Source of the DNA: Lacrimispora amygdalina | Lineage (GTDB): Bacteria; Bacillota; Clostridia; Lachnospirales; Lachnospiraceae | Assembly: GCF_900205965.1 (NCBI RefSeq) | Contig: NZ_OAOF01000005.1 | Location: forward strand, 1-64,000 | Length of the DNA stretch: 64,000 nt | Direction of reading: 5' to 3' | In this document: positions 24,999 to 33,125 of the stretch, one piece after another | How positions within the stretch are numbered: the first letter of the stretch is position 1 | Layout of the letters: the number at the start of each line of letters is the position of its first letter | Translations under genes and position numbers: made by a program | The notes under the pieces: model-generated | Told to the model about the DNA's origin: nothing | Databases searched by the model: none | What the model saw: the letters and a program-made list of their open reading frames with translations, nothing else

Positions 24999-26321
24999 AT
25001 GAAAATAGTACCCAATACGGACGTATTACTTATAAATGTTCCAATGGATCGAGTTCTGAAGACAAGAGAGGAACATTCTAAATTCACCTCTATGCCTCCT
25101 TTAGGAATGTTATATATCATTTCAACTTTGGAAGCAGCGGGATTTCATGTGAGTTTTATAGATTTTTCGGTGGAGATGTTTGATAAAGCAAAATTTTTGG
25201 AATATTTAAAGATAATGTCACCAAAAATCGTAGGAATATCAACCTACGTGGAATCGTGGAAAATTCAAAATTCAGTTGCCAGCCATATAAAAAAGATAAT
25301 ACCAGAAGCAGTAATTGTTGCTGGTGGATATTGTGCCTCTTTTGCATATAAGGAAATGTTACAAACAAACTATTATGATTACATTATAAGAGGAGAAGGG
25401 GAATTCGCCTATATCTCTTTATGTAACCATCTGCTTTTACATAAAGGCTCGATTAATGAAGTAAATAATCTCGTCTATCAGGCAGATGGAGAAATAATAG
25501 TCAATGATTTTGAGAGAATCTCTGATCTTGACCAATTGCCGTTTCCAGCTAGAGATGTATTGGACCTTAATCGTTATAGTTATCCATTTACAATATCGAC
25601 AGCAAGAGGATGTCCAGGGCGATGTATTTTTTGCTCTGCACATGCTTTTTGGGGAGACAAGGTCGTTATGAGGTCATCTCAAAGTGTTGTAAATGAGATA
25701 AAAGAGGTATACCTTACTTTTGGTCTGAAAGATTTTTTTATTATTGATGATACATTTACGCTAAAGCCGGCCAGGACAATAGAATTTTGTAAATCATTAA
25801 ATGAATTAAGCAGGGAGCTTGATGTTTCATTTGTGTGGGGGTGCGAATCCAGAGTAGATATTGTTAAGTCGGATCATTATCTGTTAAAAACAATGAAAGA
25901 TGCTGGATGCAGTATGGTTCAATTTGGGATGGAAAGCGGTAATGATTCCGTTTTGAAATCTATAAAGAAAAACATCACCTATGAGCAGGTTTATCTTGCG
26001 GCACAAATGGCATATGAAGCCGGATTAAAGATGAACATTTCTTTTATGATTGGACATCATATGGATACAATGGATACAATCAAAGAAACAATAGCAAAAG
26101 CAGTAGACTTAAAACAGAAATTTCATGCAAATATGCTATTCTCGATTAATACACCTTATCCTGGAACTGAGTTGCGCAATCAGTTAGAGGAACTGGGAGT
26201 GGAGTTAATTGTTAATGATTTCAGTAAATTAAAAATGAATGATTCTGCGATAAATACGGCATACTTAACGGCTAATGATATTAAAAAAGGTTTTAGTCTG
26301 GCAAATCAAATGTTATATTAA
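24999..26321 (+). CDS. B12-binding-type radical SAM enzyme, copy 2
   Basis: The 440-residue paralogue of the protein at 22441 has the same order: B12-like domain (SMPPLGMLYIISTLEAAGFH; GISTYVESW again lacks DxHxxG), cluster motif RGCPGRCIFCSAHAFWGDKV, then DDTFTLKPARTIEF, WGCESRVDIV and QFGMESGNDSVLKSIKK. The start is ATG 24999, preceded by AGGTGATC, a near-perfect anti-SD match. The two copies differ widely outside motifs, so they probably act on different residues or steps. Confidence 0.88.
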   Translation: MKIVPNTDVLLINVPMDRVLKTREEHSKFTSMPPLGMLYIISTLEAAGFHVSFIDFSVEMFDKAKFLEYLKIMSPKIVGISTYVESWKIQNSVASHIKKIIPEAVIVAGGYCASFAYKEMLQTNYYDYIIRGEGEFAYISLCNHLLLHKGSINEVNNLVYQADGEIIVNDFERISDLDQLPFPARDVLDLNRYSYPFTISTARGCPGRCIFCSAHAFWGDKVVMRSSQSVVNEIKEVYLTFGLKDFFIIDDTFTLKPARTIEFCKSLNELSRELDVSFVWGCESRVDIVKSDHYLLKTMKDAGCSMVQFGMESGNDSVLKSIKKNITYEQVYLAAQMAYEAGLKMNISFMIGHHMDTMDTIKETIAKAVDLKQKFHANMLFSINTPYPGTELRNQLEELGVELIVNDFSKLKMNDSAINTAYLTANDIKKGFSLANQMLY

Positions 26322-26332
26322 GGAGGAAACAA

Positions 26333-27292
26333 ATGAGAGATACAACTCCTTTGGTGATGAAAGAAAAAAATAACCAACATACAATCTGTGTCACAGATGT
26401 ATGCAAAAGTTTCGGAACCAAATCAGTGTTAAACGGGGTGAACTTTACCATCCATGCAGGAGAAATCACAGCACTTTTAGGTCATAATGGAGCAGGAAAG
26501 ACTACTCTCTTACGCATTATACTTGGACTTGTTGACATTGATAATGGGGAAGTAAGTGTATTTGGCGAAAATCCATTATCATCAGGTGAAAGAATCCGAA
26601 AAGACTGTGGTGTGTTGTGTGAAGACACAGGACTCTATGAATCCTTAACGGTCTATGATAATTTGAAGTTCTTTGCTGAGATATATGGCTGTCCCAAGCA
26701 AGAATATGAGGAGCAGATAGATATTCTCTTAGAACGGTTTGATATACTAGAAACAAAATATCAGATCATAAAAAATTTTTCTATGGGAATGAAGAAGAAG
26801 GTTGCAATTATTAGAACCATTCTTCACAACCCAAAGATTGTATTACTGGATGAACCAGTAAATTCCCTGGATCCTGTTAGTATACTTACATTACATGATA
26901 TTATTGAAGAAATGAGGGAGAAATACAATACAACTTTTCTGATTACGACTCATAATCTGGAAGAAGTAAAGAAGATATGTGATAAAATAATTATTATGAA
27001 GAAAGGTAAAAACGTAGTTGAACAATCTTTGTCACTAGATTCTTATCTAAAGACAAAGATTGATCTTGTTGGGGATATTGATGTCCAATCCGTAAAAACA
27101 ATTATGGATCAGCATCACCTCACCTATGCCTTAAATGACCATCAGCTCATTACGCCTGAGACGGATAAAATAGTTATTTCAGAAATCATCAAGGAGCTGG
27201 TGTATAATAAGACAGGCATATGCGGTGTAACCAGGGAGCAATTTGATTTAAATAAATTATATCTGGAGACTGAGGAGGCAGAGCATGAATAA
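26333..27292 (+). CDS. ABC transporter ATPase, probable self-protection exporter
   Basis: The 319-residue ATPase has Walker A (LLGHNGAGKTTLLRIILGL), a variant signature (NFSMGMKKKVAIIRTIL) and Walker B (IVLLDEPVNSLDPVSI). The C-terminal extension of about 80 residues is of the BcrA/NatA type. It is co-directional with, and 11 bp from, the radical SAM gene, and overlaps the first permease gene by 8 bp. In RiPP loci such three-gene transporters usually give immunity to the product; this is inferred from context. Confidence 0.85.
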   Translation: MRDTTPLVMKEKNNQHTICVTDVCKSFGTKSVLNGVNFTIHAGEITALLGHNGAGKTTLLRIILGLVDIDNGEVSVFGENPLSSGERIRKDCGVLCEDTGLYESLTVYDNLKFFAEIYGCPKQEYEEQIDILLERFDILETKYQIIKNFSMGMKKKVAIIRTILHNPKIVLLDEPVNSLDPVSILTLHDIIEEMREKYNTTFLITTHNLEEVKKICDKIIIMKKGKNVVEQSLSLDSYLKTKIDLVGDIDVQSVKTIMDQHHLTYALNDHQLITPETDKIVISEIIKELVYNKTGICGVTREQFDLNKLYLETEEAEHE

Positions 27293-27959
27293 AGTCTTAA
27301 AAATGCAGTTTCAGCTTCTGTTTTCCAATTCAAGTCAGGTAGTGTATTTACTTCTTATGAGCGTTGCAGGGACGTTTGTATTTTTTATTATGGGAGGGAA
27401 TACCAGGCTAATGTTGTCAATCTTTATTCTTGTCATTACTGCTGCCCAGATTACGCCAAAGTTATTCATTACAGAAAAAGAAAATCAGACCTTTGAGACC
27501 CTATTGACCCTTCCCCTTTCGTTTGAACAAATTGAAAGAGGAAAGTCATTCTTTTGCTTTTTTATATTTGGTAGTCTCTTATATATAACTTATACTCTTT
27601 CTTTCTCTCTGGATTTCTTTCTTCGGCACGTTCCTCTGTCAGATATATTCAGTTTACGCAATATGACAGGAATCTATCTTTTTCCTTTATTGACTATCAG
27701 AAATCTTTCCATACGACTCTCTCTCTTGTCGTTACAGTCAAATGATAGTAAGGCTTGTGCCATGGATGCTACACTGCTTTCTTTTTTGTATGGAATTCCC
27801 TGCATGGTTGCAATCTCTTGCATAGAGGTGCCATTAAACGCTTTTATAATAATAAGTATGCTGTACTTTATTATAGAAGGTGTAATTGGGTTCTCACTTC
27901 AGCGAAGAAGAAAAACATACAAAAATAAATATATGCTAAGCAATCTTTATAAGATGTAA
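27285..27959 (+). CDS. ABC-2 type permease 1
   Basis: The 224-residue protein has about six hydrophobic segments. A conserved stretch, FITEKENQTFETLLTLPLSF, is of the ABC-2/NatB kind, where a charged ENxTxETLL loop follows the second helix. It overlaps the ATPase gene, which implies translational coupling. It forms the membrane part of the putative immunity transporter together with the next gene. Confidence 0.8.
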   Translation: MNKVLKMQFQLLFSNSSQVVYLLLMSVAGTFVFFIMGGNTRLMLSIFILVITAAQITPKLFITEKENQTFETLLTLPLSFEQIERGKSFFCFFIFGSLLYITYTLSFSLDFFLRHVPLSDIFSLRNMTGIYLFPLLTIRNLSIRLSLLSLQSNDSKACAMDATLLSFLYGIPCMVAISCIEVPLNAFIIISMLYFIIEGVIGFSLQRRRKTYKNKYMLSNLYKM

Positions 27960-27972
27960 GGAGGTGATTGAA

Positions 27973-28668
27973 ATGAAGGAGATATATGTGGTTATTAAAA
28001 AGGAATGGAGTAATTTTCTGGTCAGACGTGCAATGATTCGTTGGTATTTGTGGATTATTATCATAAATAGTTTTATAATTATATTACCCAGATATAAGAT
28101 GATTCCGGTTACGAATAACAAGGCACTTTTATGTTTGGGATTTATGGCGTTTAGTGTGTTTTTAATCCCAAATAACCTGTCCCTGGATTTGGTGGGAGGA
28201 GAGAAATATCACCGTACCATGGAAACTTTTATATCTACTTCCGTTGATATTAGAAAGGCTCTCTTTGCAAAAACATTATTTATAGAGATACTGGGACTAG
28301 TTTCGTTGGTTGCAATTACTATTCTCGATAATGTTTTGTTAAAGTTAATATTTCATATTACTTTTCTTGATGCGGGGTTTTCCCTGAGGTGGATTATTGC
28401 AATGTATTTTGTGATTGGTGCTGGAATTCTAACACTTGCACTGTTAGGTTCTTATGTTGCATTCCATGTTTCTGATTTAAAGACAGGTGGATATATTATT
28501 GCAATAGCAGATGCAATTTTGGTGTATCTGATTATGAATAACTTAAAAATAATCAATGAAGAATATTTGATTATAACAGCAATTGGAATTTTTTGTATTG
28601 TTGGTGTATTGTCGCTGTTATCTATCTTTCGATTGAATAAAGTAGATGTAATGAAAAAAATTAGATAG
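27973..28668 (+). CDS. ABC-2 type permease 2
   Basis: The protein of about 231 residues has six predicted membrane helices. Its motif LVGGEKYHRTMETFISTSVD parallels the loop of permease 1, so the two probably form a heterodimer. ATG 27973 is chosen after AAGGAGGTGAT. It is the last large gene of the AT-rich cluster. Confidence 0.78.
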   Translation: MKEIYVVIKKEWSNFLVRRAMIRWYLWIIIINSFIIILPRYKMIPVTNNKALLCLGFMAFSVFLIPNNLSLDLVGGEKYHRTMETFISTSVDIRKALFAKTLFIEILGLVSLVAITILDNVLLKLIFHITFLDAGFSLRWIIAMYFVIGAGILTLALLGSYVAFHVSDLKTGGYIIAIADAILVYLIMNNLKIINEEYLIITAIGIFCIVGVLSLLSIFRLNKVDVMKKIR

Positions 28669-28680
28669 AGGAGGAAAGAA

Positions 28681-28773
28681 ATGGAAGGATTGATCTATGT
28701 GGTATCTTGTATTGTATTTGGTTTGATTGGATATTTTGGGGCGTCTTGGTATCGTAAGAATCATAAGAAATGA
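28681..28773 (+). CDS. Single-helix membrane microprotein, 30 aa
   Basis: Directly after the permease gene, with GAGGAGGAAAGAA before its ATG, a 30-codon frame encodes one hydrophobic helix (IYVVSCIVFGLIGYFGASWY) with a strongly basic end (RKNHKK). The size, the strong ribosome site and the 12-bp spacing argue that it is translated. It may be a small transporter subunit or an immunity peptide. No family is recognised. Confidence 0.6.
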   Translation: MEGLIYVVSCIVFGLIGYFGASWYRKNHKK

Positions 28774-28797
28774 TAATTGTATATTGTTTACCCATAA

Positions 28798-28901
28798 CCT
28801 TTCGAGACCTTTCGAGAAATCATACCATATTTTACCAAAAATTACATGTAGAGTGCTAAATATTACATGAACGGAAAAAACGCATTCTTTTGTAGTATAA
28901 T
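28798..28901 (+). promoter_or_regulatory. Promoter with phased activator-type repeats
   Basis: CCTTTCGAGA occurs twice in tandem (28798-28807, 28808-28817). ATTACATG occurs twice exactly 21 bp apart (28841-28848, 28862-28869), which places both copies on one helix face. A TATAAT (28896-28901) follows with no usable -35. This is the layout of a promoter switched on by a dimeric response regulator, for example of LytTR type (inference). It would drive the 56-residue frame at 28935. Confidence 0.55.
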
Positions 28902-28934
28902 CATTTTAAATAAAACAGGAGGGGAGGAGATAAG

Positions 28935-29105
28935 ATTTTTACTTCCTTAGCATTTTTAGGAATCGGATTGTTTATGATGTTAATGCCATATGAAAAATTT
29001 CTCGAAATTTTCCCGGCAGCCAAATCAAGAAAGACGATAAAAGTTATAGGGGGCTTTTTTCTGATTATTGGTTTTGGTCTCATATTTCTGACATTGAAGG
29101 GGTAA
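28935..29105 (+). CDS. Two-helix small membrane protein, 56 aa, apparent ATT start
   Basis: An open frame with two hydrophobic segments (SLAFLGIGLFMMLMP and IGGFFLIIGFGLIFLTLKG) is separated by a charged loop with AAKSRKTIK. It follows a strong AGGAGGGGAGGAG site. There is no ATG, GTG or TTG in frame near that site; the codon at proper spacing is ATT (28935). The first ordinary start (TTG 28968, ATG 28974) would remove most of helix 1. A rare ATT start or a sequencing difference is possible. It could be an immunity-type membrane protein at the edge of the RiPP locus. Confidence 0.5.
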   Translation: MFTSLAFLGIGLFMMLMPYEKFLEIFPAAKSRKTIKVIGGFFLIIGFGLIFLTLKG

Positions 29106-29210
29106 AATTCAGTTTTTACAGTTCTGTGTTGAAATATAAAGATCTCAAACAATCAAATGATGTATGAAAAGCTGTGATTTCAATCATTATAAAATGATCG
29201 GAATAACGCA

Positions 29211-29258
29211 AAAGAAAGAAGCAGAGGAGGTGGTTTCCCTGCTTCTTTCTTTATTTTT
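29211..29258 (+). terminator. Terminator at the end of the RiPP locus
   Basis: A perfect 14-bp stem (AAAGAAAGAAGCAG at 29211-29224 with 29239-29252) has a 14-nt loop and an ATTTTT tail. It isolates the small membrane gene from recQ. Confidence 0.75.
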
Positions 29259-29339
29259 AAGAACCTGGTATGTGGAAAAACTCAGCTTAAGATGCTATAA
29301 TAAAAAAAATAAAGAAAAAGGAGCACAATTATACATTAC

Positions 29340-31172
29340 ATGGATAAATATCAAGTACTCAGGCACTATTTCGGTTACGACAGTTTCCGGGAAGGGCAGG
29401 AAATACTGATTGACAGCATTCTGGCAGGGAGAGATGCCCTGGGGATTATGCCTACAGGTTCAGGTAAGTCTCTTTGCTTTCAGGTTCCGGCTCTTATGAC
29501 GGAAGGAATTACTTTAGTTATTTCCCCTTTGATTTCCCTGATGAAAGATCAGGTGGCTTCACTCAATCAGGCTGGCATTCACGCCGCATATCTTAACAGT
29601 TCTTTGTCCCAAAGTCAGTATCTGAAAGCCCTCACTTATGCACGGGAAGGGCGCTATCCCATTATATACGTTGCACCAGAACGGTTATTGACCGAAGATT
29701 TTTTAGAATTTTCCTTAAGTGTCCGGATTTCCATGGTGGCAGTGGATGAAGCTCATTGCGTATCCCAGTGGGGACAGGATTTCAGACCCAGTTATTTAAA
29801 AATAGTTGATTTTATTGAAAAACTTCCAAAACGTCCGGTTATCAGCGCATTTACGGCTACAGCGACGAAGGCGGTACGAGAGGATATTATTGATATTTTA
29901 ATGCTGCAGGATCCCTCTGTTGTTTCAACCGGCTACGACAGACCCAATCTGTTTTTAAGTGTGCAGTCTCCAAAGGATAAGTATGCCACGATGAAGAATT
30001 TTGTGGAGAGACATCCGGGACAGTGCGGAATCATTTATTGTCTTACCAGAAAGATGGTAGAGGAAGTTTGCGGGAGATTACATAAGGAGGGATTTTCTGC
30101 CACCCGGTATCATGCAGGATTAAGCGATGCAGAGCGGAGAACGAATCAGGATGATTTTATTTATGACAAAAGTCTGATTATGGTGGCTACCAATGCATTT
30201 GGAATGGGCATTGATAAGTCCAATGTCCGCTATGTCATTCATTATAACATGCCGAAAAATATAGAATCTTATTATCAGGAAGTCGGGCGCTGCTCCAGAG
30301 ACGGCGAGCCTGGGGAATGCCTGCTTCTTTATGGCGGTCAGGATGTAATCACCAATCAGATGTTTATTGACAGCAATCAGGATAATCAGGAGCTGGATCC
30401 AATCACCCGTAAGCTTGTGGAAGAACGGGACAGAGAGCGTCTGAAAAAAATGACCTATTACTGTTTTACAAACGACTGTCTGAGGGATTATATTCTGCGC
30501 TATTTTGGAGAATATAAGGACAATTACTGTGGGAACTGTTCCAATTGTTTAACAGGATTTGAAACTGCAGATGTAACAGACATTGCAGCAGCCATCATTG
30601 GGTGTGCACAAACCTGCGGGCAGAGGTATGGTGCGGCCGTGATTATGGATACATTACATGGTGCAAATACGGTTAAGATCAGAAATTACCGGATGAATGA
30701 GAATCCACATTACGCCGTTCTGTCAAAAGTACCTGTCTATAAGCTGAGGCAGGTTATGAATCATCTTCTTTTGAATGAATATCTGTCCGCAACCAATGAT
30801 GAATATGCCATTGTCAAACTGACAAAAAAGTCAGGTGCCGTTTTAAATGGAGAAGAGACTGTATGGATGAAAATGGCAAAAGAAGAAGAAAAAATACCAT
30901 CTGATAAGGAAAAGAAAAAAGGTAAGAAGACCAGTTCACCGGTACTGAAGCTGTCGCCGGAAGAGGAAATCCTGTTTGAGAAGTTAAGGACACTTCGGCT
31001 TAAAATCGCAAAAGAGGAAAAAGTTCCTCCCTATATTGTTTTTTCTGATAAAACCCTGATCCATATGTCCGTACAAAAACCCAGGACCCGGGAAGACATG
31101 CTTTCTGTATCCGGTGTAGGTGCTTTTAAATATGAAAAATACGGGGAAAGATTTTTAAAAATAATGGATTAA
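29340..31172 (+). CDS. recQ: ATP-dependent DNA helicase RecQ
   Basis: The 610-residue helicase has SF2 motifs in order: motif I MPTGSGKSLCFQVPAL, motif II VDEAHCVSQWG, motif III SAFTATAT, and the RecQ pattern YYQEVGRCSRDG. A zinc-binding site follows (CLRDYILRYF with CGNCSNC). After that come a winged-helix region and a C-terminal HRDC domain (about 535-605). It unwinds DNA in recombination repair. The ATG follows AAAGGAGCACA. Codon use is that of the core genome, in contrast to the upstream cluster. Confidence 0.95.
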   Translation: MDKYQVLRHYFGYDSFREGQEILIDSILAGRDALGIMPTGSGKSLCFQVPALMTEGITLVISPLISLMKDQVASLNQAGIHAAYLNSSLSQSQYLKALTYAREGRYPIIYVAPERLLTEDFLEFSLSVRISMVAVDEAHCVSQWGQDFRPSYLKIVDFIEKLPKRPVISAFTATATKAVREDIIDILMLQDPSVVSTGYDRPNLFLSVQSPKDKYATMKNFVERHPGQCGIIYCLTRKMVEEVCGRLHKEGFSATRYHAGLSDAERRTNQDDFIYDKSLIMVATNAFGMGIDKSNVRYVIHYNMPKNIESYYQEVGRCSRDGEPGECLLLYGGQDVITNQMFIDSNQDNQELDPITRKLVEERDRERLKKMTYYCFTNDCLRDYILRYFGEYKDNYCGNCSNCLTGFETADVTDIAAAIIGCAQTCGQRYGAAVIMDTLHGANTVKIRNYRMNENPHYAVLSKVPVYKLRQVMNHLLLNEYLSATNDEYAIVKLTKKSGAVLNGEETVWMKMAKEEEKIPSDKEKKKGKKTSSPVLKLSPEEEILFEKLRTLRLKIAKEEKVPPYIVFSDKTLIHMSVQKPRTREDMLSVSGVGAFKYEKYGERFLKIMD

Positions 31173-31218
31173 AAAATTCTGCCGGGATATGCTCTTAGGT
31201 ATCCTGGCGGAATTTTTT
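31173..31218 (+). terminator. Terminator after recQ
   Basis: A 17-bp stem with two G-U type pairs (31173-31189 with 31200-31216) is followed by TT. The T-run is within the right arm. It starts immediately after the stop codon. Confidence 0.7.
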
Positions 31219-31297
31219 AATTGAAATACATATTTTGGGGCATAATGAAACAGAAAAACAGATCGAAATTTTTTTGCTATCAGGAGGAAGTAATAAT

Positions 31298-32419
31298 ATG
31301 AAAAAACCATTGGCTTTCATGCTTATTGCCATAATCATACTATGCCTGAACGGCTGTGGCTCCGGTAGTGCTGAAAAAGAAAGCAGCAAAGCGGCTGAAC
31401 AGACAAAGGAGGCAGAAGCAGAAGCAGCACAGGCGACAGCACAAGCGGCATTGGCAACAACCCAGGCAGAAAGAGCAACACCGTCAGAGCCTGAGCTGGT
31501 CCTGAAATATGGAGAAGTAAACCCTGAGGGCAATATTGATACAAAGGTTGCTGAAAAGTTTGCACAATATGTATATGAACTATCTGATGGAAGAATGAAA
31601 GTTGATATCTATCCGGGTGCGGTTCTCGGCGATGAAAAGACGTCTCTTAATTCATTAAGAACTGGAAACGGCCTTCTGGATTTATACCGGGCCAATACAA
31701 ACGCACTGACTGGTTATGGTTTTAGAAAGCTGAATCTATTTGGTCTTCCCTATATTTTTGAGGACAGAGAAGGTATGTGGGAGGTATTGAATAATGAGGA
31801 CCTTGGCAGGGCGTTTTTAGATGAGGGTCAGGAGATAGGCGCCAATATGGTAGGTCTGTTCTATACCGATGAAGGTGCCAGAAATATTTTCACAACACAA
31901 CCAATCACAGGTCTTGAAGACATTAAAAATAAAAGAATCAGAGTTCCCGAATCTGTTCTTATGATGGACACCATATCAGCGCTGGGAGCCCAGCCAATCC
32001 CCCTGCGGTATGAGGATCTGTACTATGCGTTAGCAAGCGGTGATGTGGAAGGTGCGGAAAATCCCATACCGGCCTATTTGTCCAACCGGTTTTATGAGGT
32101 GGCTCCCTATTATCTGTTAAGTAACCATGTTTTCAGCCCCGGGATTGTCATGATATCAGAACGGATATGGGATTCATTAAGTAAAGAGGATCAGGAAATT
32201 CTAAGAAAAGCAGGAAGAATGGCTTCTGAATGGAACAAACAGGAGATTATTTCAGAAGAAGGGAGACTGGAAAAAGAAATGGTGGACAGGGGAGTAACCG
32301 TTATACCTTTGACCCCTGAGGAGGAAGCAGAAGCCAGAAAAGCTGAAGAAATTGTCAGAGTCAGCTTTACTCCCGGGCTTGAAAAGTACCTGCGGGAAAT
32401 TATTATGATTCAAAAATAA
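31298..32419 (+). CDS. TRAP transporter DctP-type substrate-binding lipoprotein
   Basis: The 373-residue lipoprotein has a signal with lipobox LNGC (Cys near 18) and an Ala/Glu/Gln-rich linker. A DctP domain follows: LKYGEVNPEGNIDTKVAEKF, then YPGAVLGDEKTSLNSLRTGN, and FGLPYIFEDREGMWEVL. Its ATG follows CAGGAGGAAGT. TRAP binding proteins deliver C4-dicarboxylates and other organic acids to DctQM permeases, but no such permease is encoded here. Its position beside a malate/citrate-type two-component system suggests it may act as a binding protein or co-sensor for the same acid (inference). Confidence 0.85.
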   Translation: MKKPLAFMLIAIIILCLNGCGSGSAEKESSKAAEQTKEAEAEAAQATAQAALATTQAERATPSEPELVLKYGEVNPEGNIDTKVAEKFAQYVYELSDGRMKVDIYPGAVLGDEKTSLNSLRTGNGLLDLYRANTNALTGYGFRKLNLFGLPYIFEDREGMWEVLNNEDLGRAFLDEGQEIGANMVGLFYTDEGARNIFTTQPITGLEDIKNKRIRVPESVLMMDTISALGAQPIPLRYEDLYYALASGDVEGAENPIPAYLSNRFYEVAPYYLLSNHVFSPGIVMISERIWDSLSKEDQEILRKAGRMASEWNKQEIISEEGRLEKEMVDRGVTVIPLTPEEEAEARKAEEIVRVSFTPGLEKYLREIIMIQK

Positions 32420-32453
32420 AAGGTAACAGGTGAAATTTCACCTGTTACCTTTT
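32418..32453. terminator. Shared bidirectional terminator, perfect 36-bp palindrome
   Basis: Positions 32418-32453 form a perfect palindrome centred between 32435 and 32436. It includes most of the stop codon of the binding-protein gene on one side and the whole stop codon (32445-32447) of the response-regulator gene on the other. T-runs follow on both strands, so it ends both convergent transcripts. Confidence 0.85.
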
Positions 32454-33125
32454 TACATACCGATATATAATGGAAGGCCGTCCGCCAGTGGTATAATCAA
32501 TGTCACTGACAATCTGTTTTTTGTCCAGAAGGTAATTCATATATCTGCGAACGGTTACGCGGGATAAATGAACCTCTTCCGCGACAGTTTCACTGGTGAG
32601 CGCATCATCCGGATGCTCCTTCATATAAGATAGAATAATATCCAGAGTTTTTTCCTGGAGCCCCTTACGAAGGACGTCCTGCTGGGAAGAAATGCCGGAA
32701 TTAATTTCAAAAAGGGAATCCAGCTGCTCCTGGGAGAAGGTCTCCTGTTTAAGAAGCTCCTGGTGTTCCATAAACCGGGCCAGTGCATGGTTAAACCGGA
32801 CGTACTCAAACGGTTTTACCAGATAATCGATCACACCCAGTCCCAGCAGCCGCTTCACATGAGAAGCATCGGTTGCTGCTGTCACCATGATAACATCCAT
32901 ATGTTTCTGAAGCTTCCGGATTTCGGTAAGAAGTTCCACCCCATCCATGACCGGCATATACACATCCATAATTGCCAGATCAGCCGTATGGTCCTTTAGA
33001 TAGTGAAGCGCATCTTTTCCATTGGAAAACTGACCGGTTACCCGCAGATATTTGTTTAATTCCACATATTGTCTGTTAATGGAAGCTACCATGGGGTCAT
33101 CCTCAATAATGATTACCTGATACAT
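32445..33125 (-). CDS. Response regulator, CitB/DcuR family
   Basis: The 226-residue protein has a receiver domain with acidic pocket IIIEDD, phospho-acceptor Asp54 in LAIMDVYMPVMDG, and Lys in YLVKPFEYVRF. A C-terminal helix-turn-helix follows (about 165-220, LTSETVAEEVHLSRVTVRRY). It is the partner of the sensor kinase it overlaps by 13 bp. Regulators of this family control citrate, malate or fumarate uptake genes. The likely target is the divergent malic enzyme/carrier operon at 34906. Confidence 0.92.
   Translation of the reverse strand: MYQVIIIEDDPMVASINRQYVELNKYLRVTGQFSNGKDALHYLKDHTADLAIMDVYMPVMDGVELLTEIRKLQKHMDVIMVTAATDASHVKRLLGLGVIDYLVKPFEYVRFNHALARFMEHQELLKQETFSQEQLDSLFEINSGISSQQDVLRKGLQEKTLDIILSYMKEHPDDALTSETVAEEVHLSRVTVRRYMNYLLDKKQIVSDIDYTTGGRPSIIYRYVKR

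Noticed and set aside
29164..29409. 81-codon frame before recQ
   Set aside because: It spans the terminator hairpin and runs into recQ in another frame, with no ribosome site.
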